DNA of 64,000 bases from Spirochaeta sp. UBA5339 (GTDB taxonomy: Bacteria > Spirochaetota > Spirochaetia > DSM-2461), in the NCBI GenBank assembly GCA_002408085.1, contig DHQL01000007.1:62001-126000 (forward strand), in the 5' to 3' direction. Position numbers and translations under genes: made by a program. The stretch's first letter is position 1. Each line of letters starts with the position of its first letter. Below, piece by piece: positions 1 to 7,018 of the stretch. A model generated the notes under the pieces. It saw only the letters and a list, made by a program, of their open reading frames with translations. It had not been told where the DNA came from and did not search any database.

Positions 1-1
1 C

Positions 2-622
2 TTCAACGGATCATCGGTTCTGAACTTTTCCATGAGCACTCCAGGAGCGGGATTTGCTACAACAGGACGGATGTTCGTTACCGACCAGTTCTATCTCTTC
101 GGAGCCCTGGGTGACGCCAATGGAGACAGCAGAAAGGTTGACTGGTTTTCCGGAGGAGCTGAGTTCTTCCGCTATGGAGAGCTCGGCTGGACTCCATCAC
201 AGCAGGACTTTCTGAAGACGAAACTCCATGTGGGTTTCTGGAATGTGGATGAAAGACAGGATGCGGGGATAGCCGGTGGATACGGTTTTCTGGCTTCAGG
301 AAATATTACCATTGATGATGTATGGATGCCCTATTTCCGGGCCGGCTGGTCTGACGGCGGTTCTTCCCTGTACAAGTGGTCTGTGACAACAGGTTTCACC
401 TACGCTCCCGGCGGTCACGGTGACCTGACCGGGGTAGCAGCCTCCCTGACCAGACCGCGAAACATTGAGGAGATCCAGTTTATGATGGAGAGTTTCTACC
501 GCTTTCAGGTGGCGGACAATCTATCCCTGACTGCCGATCTGCAGTGGCTGGTTAATCCGGCAGCCAACAAAGTTGATAACCATGCCGTCGTATACGGTAT
601 GGGAATCCGCTACACCCTTTAA
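2..622 (+). CDS. OprB-type carbohydrate porin, C-terminal part (cut by left edge)
   Basis: The frame is open from base 2 with no stop before the first ATG at 32, so the gene starts outside the window and only about 207 C-terminal codons are present. The visible part is rich in aromatic and alternating polar/hydrophobic strands, has no cytoplasmic-enzyme motifs, contains a VNPAAN segment near residue 180 of the visible part, and ends in the short strand YGMGIRYTL, as outer-membrane barrels do. This matches the end of carbohydrate-selective OprB porins, which let sugars pass the outer membrane passively. It is followed 12 bp downstream by a secreted protein, so the two may share a transcript. 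The family call is from recalled similarity of the C-terminus; another 16-18-strand porin is possible. Confidence 0.65.
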   Translation, partial: FNGSSVLNFSMSTPGAGFATTGRMFVTDQFYLFGALGDANGDSRKVDWFSGGAEFFRYGELGWTPSQQDFLKTKLHVGFWNVDERQDAGIAGGYGFLASGNITIDDVWMPYFRAGWSDGGSSLYKWSVTTGFTYAPGGHGDLTGVAASLTRPRNIEEIQFMMESFYRFQVADNLSLTADLQWLVNPAANKVDNHAVVYGMGIRYTL

Positions 623-634
623 ACGAGGTTTCAA

Positions 635-1099
635 ATGAAGAAGAAAATTGCCGCAGCCGTTCTTCTGGCTGCCTTTATACCGGCCCTGGCTTTCGGAAAC
701 ATTTCCAGGGATGATGAGGTCTATCAGACGACAAACGATGCCCTGGCCCTGTTCAGCTATATCTTTGCCACATCCATCTTCGCTGATGCCCCTGAGGGAA
801 TCGTGATGGATGTGAATATGCAGACCGGCCGGATCGAGATGAAGTTCCAGAACTTTGATGTAGAAGAAGTCAAGGACGAAATGATGATCATGATGGTCGA
901 AATAGATGAAGTTCTGGCCTTTGATTTTCGCAGGGTAAACGGCCGGGTCCGTGTGGATGATGCCGGTGATATGGCCTTGAGCCTGGATCTTGAAGGGGGG
1001 CCTGTTTCGGTTCTTGAGGTCCGGACAAGAGGAGAGGATATTCTGGCCCTGGATGCGGATGGAGAATCCTTTATCCACGTCTTCACAGACAAAATGTAA
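635..1099 (+). CDS. Small secreted protein, unknown function
   Basis: A 154-residue protein with a clear signal peptide (MKKK, a hydrophobic stretch to about residue 18, then ALAFG as a likely signal peptidase I site). The mature part is acidic and predicted to be mainly beta-strand with no cysteines and no motif I recognise. A methionine- and acid-rich stretch (EMMIMMVEIDEV) lies near residue 90. It starts 12 bp after the porin stop behind a GAGG ribosome site and is probably co-transcribed with it, so a periplasmic or outer-membrane role linked to the porin is a reasonable guess but nothing more. It is followed by a small GC hairpin at 1104-1119. Confidence 0.7.
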   Translation: MKKKIAAAVLLAAFIPALAFGNISRDDEVYQTTNDALALFSYIFATSIFADAPEGIVMDVNMQTGRIEMKFQNFDVEEVKDEMMIMMVEIDEVLAFDFRRVNGRVRVDDAGDMALSLDLEGGPVSVLEVRTRGEDILALDADGESFIHVFTDKM

Positions 1100-1103
1100 T
1101 CCC

Positions 1104-1119
1104 GGTCCCTTCGGGGACC
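1104..1119 (+). terminator. GC hairpin with TTCG loop after the small secreted protein
   Basis: GGTCCC (1104-1109) pairs with GGGACC (1114-1119) around a TTCG tetraloop, five bases after the stop codon. There is no T-tract behind it, so it is a weak terminator at best or an RNA end-protecting or processing stem. Confidence 0.35.
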
Positions 1120-1129
1120 TGAGAATAGT

Positions 1130-1251
1130 AGTGCGGCTGGTTCAGCTGCAAGTATCCGGTGAGAGAAGGGAAAGTTGCCGCTTATCTGCTCCCACCGGAT
1201 AAATCCAGTATATCTATCTGGATATATACCTTATTAAGAGGATTTTGACAA
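1130..1251 (+). other. Structured leader upstream of the AttH-like gene
   Basis: This stretch holds three possible stems: GCGGCT/AGCTGC (1133-1138 with 1144-1149), the nine-base pair TATCCGGTG/CACCGGATA (1153-1161 with 1193-1201), and ATCCAG/CTGGAT (1203-1208 with 1218-1223). GCGGC at 1133 could instead pair with GCCGC at 1177-1181, which would form a pseudoknot with the long stem. A TAAGAGG ribosome site precedes the ATG at 1252. I do not recognise a known riboswitch. The last stem could also be a protein-binding site near a promoter (GGATATATAC). Confidence 0.35.
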
Positions 1252-2529
1252 ATGACAAAGACTCTGTTTTTAGTATTGATGCTGACAATTTCAGCAGTGT
1301 CCGGTTTTGCTTCCGGGCAGAAGGACATTCAGGGAGGGGATGATTCCTCCACATATCAGGGAAGCGGACTCGCTTCTGCTCCCCAGCCTATCTATGAACT
1401 CCCCGGAGATCACCGCTTCCATGCAGGTGAATTCTACAGGAAAAATGCCTTCTTTGAGTGGAACTACTTTACAGTTCTCGGAGAAGATGTGGATACAGGT
1501 GAAGAAGTATCCTTCTTCTGGTGTGTCTTCGCCGCTTCCTGGAACAAGGCTCTGGACAGACCTTACTACTTCAACATCATGGCTTTCCACTCTCTGGAAA
1601 CAGGAGAGTTTCACTCTGCCACAAACATGATCACCAGCGGTCAACTGGAGAATAACGGAACAGACCCCTCTTCTCCTGATTTCGAGTTCACATACTCCAT
1701 GGATGACGGAACAAGCGCCTGGTTTACACACTATGACCACGCCACTGAAACATGGACCTGGAGCGGTTCCAGTACAAACGACAGCTTTGAGCAGTTTAAA
1801 GAGAATGCGCCCTTCGACTTTGATATGACTCTGGTTATTGAAGAGCCCGGGTACCTTCCTGCTGCCTACTTCGGTCTGGAAGCCATTGGCTACACCCCCG
1901 ACTACAGACAGAACCCTGAGACAACCTGGGGTCTGACACGGTACATCGTTGCTCCCTTTGGTGCTGCTGAAGGAAGAATCAATATCGGCGGAAGAGAGCG
2001 CAACTTCAGAGGAACCGCCTGGTATGAGCACCAGTGGGGTAACTTCAGTGAGGTTGAAAGGAGCAAGTACTTCTGGGGATACATGCGTATGGATGACGGT
2101 TCTGCCTTCACATGGAGACAGTACTACAAGGACGACAACTTCCAGAACCCCGATACAGGCATGACAAGATACCAGCACATCAACCGTGACGGCAGCATGC
2201 AGTATGCCTTCGGACCCAGCTTTGTCTATACACCTACAGAGGAATGGGTATCTCCTATTTCCGGAACATCATTCCCCTGGTACGGTGTAATGGAAACTCC
2301 CAACGGAACTTTCTACTTCGGTCCCGAGCACCCCTCACAGGAGTCTCCTGCCATCAGCTATGACGGAGGTTTTATCGAAGGAGTGGCATTTATCAGAGAA
2401 GGCTCTCACGATGGCCCCATCGTTGGTAGAGGTTTTGTTGAGATCGTTGATGGCCCCGCGGGTATGTCTGTACCCCCTGCCTTTGATGACGAAGAGCTGA
2501 GAATGATCATCGGTGGAATGAACAGATAA
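1252..2529 (+). CDS. Secreted AttH/CrtC-like (lipocalin-fold) protein
   Basis: A 425-residue protein with a signal peptide ending in FASGQ near residue 23, so it is exported. The body carries the hallmark WYEHQWGNF (about residues 258-266) typical of the AttH/CrtC superfamily, whose members are two-domain lipocalin-like proteins, including carotenoid hydratases and secreted hydrolase-annotated proteins. It is rich in Trp, Tyr and Phe, fitting an apolar ligand pocket. No carotenoid genes are nearby, so the specific reaction is unknown. A strong terminator follows at 2545. The upstream leader is structured and the gene may have its own promoter. The fold call is fairly firm from the motif and length; the function is not. 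Confidence 0.65.
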   Translation: MTKTLFLVLMLTISAVSGFASGQKDIQGGDDSSTYQGSGLASAPQPIYELPGDHRFHAGEFYRKNAFFEWNYFTVLGEDVDTGEEVSFFWCVFAASWNKALDRPYYFNIMAFHSLETGEFHSATNMITSGQLENNGTDPSSPDFEFTYSMDDGTSAWFTHYDHATETWTWSGSSTNDSFEQFKENAPFDFDMTLVIEEPGYLPAAYFGLEAIGYTPDYRQNPETTWGLTRYIVAPFGAAEGRINIGGRERNFRGTAWYEHQWGNFSEVERSKYFWGYMRMDDGSAFTWRQYYKDDNFQNPDTGMTRYQHINRDGSMQYAFGPSFVYTPTEEWVSPISGTSFPWYGVMETPNGTFYFGPEHPSQESPAISYDGGFIEGVAFIREGSHDGPIVGRGFVEIVDGPAGMSVPPAFDDEELRMIIGGMNR

Positions 2530-2544
2530 GTTCTGATATTTTAG

Positions 2545-2572
2545 GGACCGGCTGAGGCCGGTCCTTTTTTAT
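2545..2572 (+). terminator. Rho-independent terminator of the AttH-like gene
   Basis: GGACCGGC (2545-2552) pairs with GCCGGTCC (2557-2564) around TGAG, followed by TTTTTT. The T-tract overlaps the stop codon of the converging MarR gene. Confidence 0.9.
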
Positions 2573-3066
2573 TGCAGTTTCAGATCGTGCTGAATGTTTA
2601 CATTCTCAAGAAGAATGGAGCTGGCCGCTTTCAGGGAGTTTCTGAGCTGCTGGAATACGAGGATCTGCTCCTCTGACAGATGGGTTTCGAGATAGCTGTT
2701 GATGGAATTGACCGTTTCAAAGAGGACCATCCGTCCCTGAGATGTGAGAAAGCTGCGGGTCTTGTTTTCCCTGCTCTCCTGCTCCACATAGCCTGATTCA
2801 ATAAGCCTGCCGACAATCTGATGGCAGCGCTGTTTGCTGTATCCTGAGAGCTTGGACAACCTGTACTGAGACATTCCCGGGTAGGAATCGATGGTGAAGA
2901 TCAGAGTGAACTCCGGGAGGCTGAGGGGCAGATTCTTTGTAATGATCAGCCTGTTGTAGATTCTTTGAAAGATATTATTGACGATACCCAGATTCTGGAC
3001 AAAGCCGAAGTTGCTGTTTCCTGGCATATAATTGAGATAATACCGTATCCGCTGCAGATTTTCCAT
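2569..3066 (-). CDS. MarR-family transcriptional regulator
   Basis: A 165-residue protein with a central winged helix-turn-helix: the segment MSQYRLSKLSGYSKQRCHQ (about residues 65-83) reads as helix-turn-helix and the following VGRLIESGYVEQESREN as recognition helix end plus wing. The flanking N- and C-terminal helices fit the MarR dimer interface. Length is typical. It starts 29 bp after the AraC stop on the same strand, but a near-perfect 22-bp palindrome (3078-3099) and a TATAAC box sit just upstream, so it probably also has its own, self-controlled promoter. No Shine-Dalgarno sequence is evident before the ATG. The ligand is unknown. Its proximity to the glycoside operon and the AttH-like gene suggests a local target. 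Confidence 0.8.
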   Translation of the reverse strand: MENLQRIRYYLNYMPGNSNFGFVQNLGIVNNIFQRIYNRLIITKNLPLSLPEFTLIFTIDSYPGMSQYRLSKLSGYSKQRCHQIVGRLIESGYVEQESRENKTRSFLTSQGRMVLFETVNSINSYLETHLSEEQILVFQQLRNSLKAASSILLENVNIQHDLKLQ

Positions 3067-3077
3067 TAAATACGGTT

Positions 3078-3099
3078 ATAGAATTTGTACAGATTCTAT
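3078..3099. promoter_or_regulatory. 22-bp palindrome, likely MarR operator
   Basis: The sequence ATAGAATTTGTACAGATTCT followed by AT is an inverted repeat centred on TGTACA with only one mismatched pair. It overlaps the AraC stop codon and lies 11 bp before the MarR start, overlapping its likely promoter (TATAAC about 8 bases before the ATG). Autoregulation by the MarR protein is the simplest reading. Confidence 0.6.
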
Positions 3100-4295
3100 G
3101 TACTCTCAGCGACGGCGTGCTTCTGCCGGTATTTTCCGGGGGTGATGCCGCAGATCCGTTTGAAGTGAGTGCCGAAGTGGCTCTGGGACGAGAAGCCGAG
3201 AAAGGCGGCAATTTCGATCAGGGGTGTGTCGGTGTAGGTTAAAAGACTGCGGGAGAGCTGGATCTTCTGGTGGATGATGTAGTCGCTGAGGCTCATGTTC
3301 TCGCAGCGCATAAAGAGCTCTGAAAGGTAGCTGGGATTGATGCCTACTTCCTCGGCGATCTCCTCCAGAGTAAGGCGTTCATGAAGGTTGCGACTGATAA
3401 ACTGCTTGGCACGGGTTACCTTAACATGGGAGTTGCCTGTCGGATTTTTTATGACTTTCTGACAGTCCTGTACCAGCCTGATATAGTGGCGTTCGGCATT
3501 CCGGATAAGTTCGGAGAGGCTGCTTCTGCTGTTAAGCCTTTCGATCTTCCTCATATAGCTGTCAGAGAGGGAGTAGGACACCTCGGGATCCACACCTCCC
3601 CTTATGGCCGCACGGCTTGCCAGAGTTATCACAACAATGCAGATGTTCTTCAGGCTCCGCATGGGGTTGTCCGCAAGAACTCCCAGTTTGCCGCTGTAGT
3701 CCTCGGATATACTCTTTTCAAAGAGCTCCAGGTCTCCGTTCTCTATGCTGGAAAACTCCCGCATCTCCTGATCATAGGGATTGTGGTGCTCGGCGTTTTC
3801 CAGTTTTAAAAAATACTCTTCCGAAAATTTCTGTTTTACCTCATCATCACTGATATCAAATATATTCTCTTCCCTGATCCGGGCGCCGCTGAGTTCCGTT
3901 CCATTGATCAGATTCTGAAACATCGTAATGGTTCTGATATAGGAGTTAAAATCACTGTAGGATACGGTGTCTCCGGGCCGTCCGCCCCGCTTCCGGCTGG
4001 TGTATTGGCTTTTAACCGCCACAGGCTCACGGAAACCGACTGGTCCCAGAATAAAATCTTCTTCGGGGCCCTTAAAAACGGTATAGAACAAACCCCCGTT
4101 TATGCAGGAGATTGAAGGCATCTGGTCTGATCCCTCCGAGAGAAGAGTCGAGACAAGTTCTTTATCTATAAGGGATAGTCCGTTAAATTCAAACCGGCCT
4201 GTGAGTGTTCCCAGAAGCTTTCCCTCAGGGGAATATCTGCTGACGGCAGTGTGAAATTCGATACATAGATAGTCGAGTAGGGCATTAATTTTCAT
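3096..4295 (-). CDS. AraC-family regulator of the divergent glycoside operon
   Basis: A 399-residue protein. The C-terminal hundred residues are a double helix-turn-helix AraC domain (from about 293: VTRAKQFISRNLHERLTLEEIAEEVG..., then the conserved IAAFLGFSSQSHFGTHFKRICGITPGKYR). The N-terminal 290 residues carry no transmembrane segment or familiar cupin and presumably sense a cytoplasmic ligand. It is transcribed away from the GH5-symporter-GH42-GH43 operon with only about 50 bp between starts, the usual arrangement for a local sugar-responsive activator. The start lacks a Shine-Dalgarno sequence and a TATAAT box lies 8 bases upstream, which predicts a leaderless or nearly leaderless mRNA. 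The MarR gene follows on the same strand. Confidence 0.85.
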   Translation of the reverse strand: MKINALLDYLCIEFHTAVSRYSPEGKLLGTLTGRFEFNGLSLIDKELVSTLLSEGSDQMPSISCINGGLFYTVFKGPEEDFILGPVGFREPVAVKSQYTSRKRGGRPGDTVSYSDFNSYIRTITMFQNLINGTELSGARIREENIFDISDDEVKQKFSEEYFLKLENAEHHNPYDQEMREFSSIENGDLELFEKSISEDYSGKLGVLADNPMRSLKNICIVVITLASRAAIRGGVDPEVSYSLSDSYMRKIERLNSRSSLSELIRNAERHYIRLVQDCQKVIKNPTGNSHVKVTRAKQFISRNLHERLTLEEIAEEVGINPSYLSELFMRCENMSLSDYIIHQKIQLSRSLLTYTDTPLIEIAAFLGFSSQSHFGTHFKRICGITPGKYRQKHAVAEST

Positions 4296-4303
4296 TTTTT
4301 TTA

Positions 4304-4334
4304 ATTATAACCGAAATATCTGATAAAAGTCCAA
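4304..4334 (-). promoter_or_regulatory. Predicted promoter of the AraC gene (near-leaderless)
   Basis: On the minus strand TATAAT (4304-4309) lies 8 bases before the ATG at 4295, with TTGGAC (4329-4334) 19 bp upstream as the -35. Transcription would start within a few bases of the ATG, and there is no ribosome-binding site. This element occupies most of the 50-bp gap to the divergent GH5 gene. Confidence 0.5.
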
Positions 4335-4346
4335 AGAGGATGGTAT

Positions 4347-5594
4347 TTGGATGAAGAATTCGGGTCTACCATCCCTACCATGGCAAAATATGACGCAATT
4401 AATATAAATGGTGTAAACCTTGGAAACTGGCTGGTTCTTGAGAAGTGGATGAATCCCGCTCTCTTTGACGGAACAACAGCCGAAGACGAATACTGGCTTC
4501 CCCGGCAGCTGCCGGCGGATGTATATGAGGCACGGATGAAGACTCACCGCAGTGAGTATATCAATGAGAGGGACTTTGCAATCATCAAGTCCTGGGGTCT
4601 GGACTCTGTAAGAATTCCTGTTCCCTACTTTATCTTCGGGGACAGAGAACCCTTTATAGGCTGTACCAGTGAGCTGGACAAGGCATTTAACTGGGCCGAG
4701 CGCTATGGTCTTAAGATCCTGATCGACCTGCACACCGCCCCCGGCAGCCAGAACGGCTTTGATAACGGCGGACTCTCCGGAGTCTGTACATGGTCTCAGC
4801 AGCCCGAAGAGGTGGACTTTGTACTCTCCGTTCTTGAACGTCTGGCCGAGCGTTACGGAAACAGAGAGGGACTCCTGGGCATTCAGCCCATCAACGAACC
4901 CATCTCCGAGCGGATGTGGGACCTGATGGACATCCAGAAACGCTATCCCCCGGTGGACGCTGAGATGGCAAAGGGAAGCAAGGGGAACTCCCTGGAATTC
5001 CTGCGTGAATTCTATACAAGCGCATACAATGTGATCAGAAAACATATGGCTGATGACAAGTTTGTTGTGATTCACGATGCCTTCGAACTTGATGCATGGA
5101 AAGATTTTATGCAGAGTGATGAGTACTTCAATGTGATTCTTGATACCCATCAGTATCTGATGATGGCCGAGATGGAAGGCTGCGAGCAGACCATCGAAGG
5201 CTACCGTAACTTTGTTGAGAACAAGTGGAAACCCATGATCAGCGAGATGCAGAACTACTTCCCCGTTATTACAGGTGAGTGGTGTCTCTTCAACTCCCTG
5301 GGCTGCGGTGTGGATACCAAGGGCGGTCAGTCCGTTCTTAACGGTCAGATGGGTGACGGTGCGGTAAACCGCAATGATGAAGAGAGATGTGAGATTTTCT
5401 GTGCCGCTGCGGATATGCAGCTGGAAGTCTGGAACGAGTGCGGTTCTGGTCAGTTTTTCTGGAGCTACAAGCTTCTGACTGACACAGTAAACACTCCGGG
5501 CTGGCTCGGTTGGGACTCCTGGGACCTGGGACGCTGTGTGGCCTTCGGATGGTATCCCACATCACCTGTTAAACAATTAATCAAGAATTACTGA
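4347..5594 (+). CDS. Glycoside hydrolase family 5 (exo-beta-glucanase-like), cytoplasmic
   Basis: A retaining glycosidase of clan GH-A. The N-terminal NGVNLGNWLVLEKW is characteristic of exo-1,3-beta-glucanase-type GH5 enzymes. The acid/base is Glu184 in INEP and the nucleophile is Glu311 in ITGEW (numbered from the TTG). There is no signal peptide, so it acts on imported oligosaccharides. I chose the TTG at 4347 because AAAGAGGA sits at the right distance; the in-frame ATG at 4380 has no ribosome site, although the conserved domain begins just after it. It is the first gene of the operon with the GPH symporter 11 bp downstream. Substrate by motif is beta-glucan-like, but the GH42 and GH43 partners point to mixed plant or algal oligosaccharides. 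Confidence 0.8.
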   Translation: MDEEFGSTIPTMAKYDAININGVNLGNWLVLEKWMNPALFDGTTAEDEYWLPRQLPADVYEARMKTHRSEYINERDFAIIKSWGLDSVRIPVPYFIFGDREPFIGCTSELDKAFNWAERYGLKILIDLHTAPGSQNGFDNGGLSGVCTWSQQPEEVDFVLSVLERLAERYGNREGLLGIQPINEPISERMWDLMDIQKRYPPVDAEMAKGSKGNSLEFLREFYTSAYNVIRKHMADDKFVVIHDAFELDAWKDFMQSDEYFNVILDTHQYLMMAEMEGCEQTIEGYRNFVENKWKPMISEMQNYFPVITGEWCLFNSLGCGVDTKGGQSVLNGQMGDGAVNRNDEERCEIFCAAADMQLEVWNECGSGQFFWSYKLLTDTVNTPGWLGWDSWDLGRCVAFGWYPTSPVKQLIKNY

Positions 5595-5605
5595 GAGGAA
5601 TAATA

Positions 5606-6997
5606 ATGCGTACTGCAGATACAAATACAAATGTAAAACTCTCCTTTGTAGAGAGACTCGGTTACGGCCTGGGTGACTATGCCGGTAACCTCAGCTACTC
5701 CGCCATGACGGCGTTTCTCCTGGTGTACTACACCAATGTTGTCGGCGCCAGCGCCGCCGTTGCGGCAAGTATTATTGCCGTTTCCAAGCTTTTTGATGGA
5801 ATTACCGACCTGGCAATGGGTCATATCGTTGACCACACCAGGAGCAAATGGGGTAAGGCCCGTCCCTGGATCGCCCGCCTTGCTGTTCCCCTGGCAGTCA
5901 GCACAGTTCTGATGTTCTCTGTTCCTGCCGGACTGAGTGACCGTGTTCAGATGGTCTACATGTTCCTGACTTACAACCTGGTATCCACAATTTTCTTTAC
6001 AGGTATCAATGTACCCTACGCCACTATGAACGGTCTGATGACTACCAACCAGTACGAGCGCGGACTGCTGGGTAACTTCAGAATGCTTCTGGCTACAGCC
6101 GGTACAATGACCATCAACACACTGGTTCTCAAGATGACAACCTATTTCGGCGGTGGAGACCCCTACAGCCAGTTCGGCTGGACCATGACCTTTATCATTC
6201 TGATGGTAGCCTTTACAGCCATCACTTTCTTTACCTTCTACACATGTAAGGAGAGAGTTGTTCAGGAAGTGAAAGAGGGAACCTCCACAAGCGTTAAAGA
6301 TTTCGCTTCCGGCCTGAAAGACCTGGTTGTAAACAAGTACTGGGTTCTTCTGGTTCTCAATGGTTTCACCATGTACCTTATGATGGCGACCTTCTTCGGT
6401 TCCGGTGTCTACTACGCCCAGTACGTTATGGGTGACGCGGGTCTCTTCGCTCCCATTGCAAATACACTCTCCATCGCACAGATCGGTACAATGTTCCTGA
6501 CTCCCTTTATTATGAAGAAGCTGAGCAAAAGACAGCTCGCCCTGATGGGTGCGGTTATTTCGGGATTCGGATTTATTCTCAACGGACTCTCTCATGAGCC
6601 TGCGTTCGTAATCTTCACTTCTGTTCTCAAGGGTATCGGATTCGGATGCGGAGCCGCAACAATGTTCGGTATGCTGCAGGATGCCATTACCTACGGAGAG
6701 TGGCTGACAGGACGTGGTGCTGCCGGTATGGGTAACGCCGCCTCCTCCTTTACAACAAAGATCGGTTCCGGTGTGGGAACAGCGGTTCTGGGATGGGTTC
6801 TCAGCATCGGCGGGTTCAACGCTGCCAATGCCATTCAGACTGAAGGTGCCGTTTCCGCTATTGCCGCTTCCTTTGTCTGGATTCCCTTTGCGGCGACTAT
6901 CATCAACTTTACCTGTCTTGCCCTGTTCGATCTGGACCAGCACTACGACCATGCCGTATCCGAGCTGGAAGCAGGCCGCTACAAGGCCAGCGCATAA
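5606..6997 (+). CDS. GPH-family sugar:cation symporter (MelB/XynB-type)
   Basis: A 463-residue integral membrane protein with twelve predicted helices. It has the family signature of glycoside-pentoside-hexuronide symporters: an early GYGLGDYAGNL segment (residues 15-25) and DGITDLAMGHIVDHTRSKWGK (about 56-76, the conserved charged loop after helix 2). It imports glycosides with Na+ or H+ across the inner membrane. A GAGAGGAATA ribosome site precedes the ATG. Placed between GH5 and GH42 genes that encode cytoplasmic enzymes, it is the likely uptake step for their oligosaccharide substrates. The exact sugar cannot be read from the sequence. Confidence 0.9.
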   Translation: MRTADTNTNVKLSFVERLGYGLGDYAGNLSYSAMTAFLLVYYTNVVGASAAVAASIIAVSKLFDGITDLAMGHIVDHTRSKWGKARPWIARLAVPLAVSTVLMFSVPAGLSDRVQMVYMFLTYNLVSTIFFTGINVPYATMNGLMTTNQYERGLLGNFRMLLATAGTMTINTLVLKMTTYFGGGDPYSQFGWTMTFIILMVAFTAITFFTFYTCKERVVQEVKEGTSTSVKDFASGLKDLVVNKYWVLLVLNGFTMYLMMATFFGSGVYYAQYVMGDAGLFAPIANTLSIAQIGTMFLTPFIMKKLSKRQLALMGAVISGFGFILNGLSHEPAFVIFTSVLKGIGFGCGAATMFGMLQDAITYGEWLTGRGAAGMGNAASSFTTKIGSGVGTAVLGWVLSIGGFNAANAIQTEGAVSAIAASFVWIPFAATIINFTCLALFDLDQHYDHAVSELEAGRYKASA

Positions 6998-7018
6998 TTG
7001 GGTTTAAGGAGAGAAACG

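Noticed and set aside
990..1202. 70-codon frame overlapping the end of the small secreted protein
   Set aside because: Most of it lies inside the previous gene and the rest in the structured leader; no ribosome site or recognisable protein.
5588..6952. 454-codon open frame antisense to the GPH symporter
   Set aside because: Its product is rich in His, Gly, Gln and Cys with no domain; the opposite strand encodes a clear twelve-helix transporter with ribosome site and operon context.
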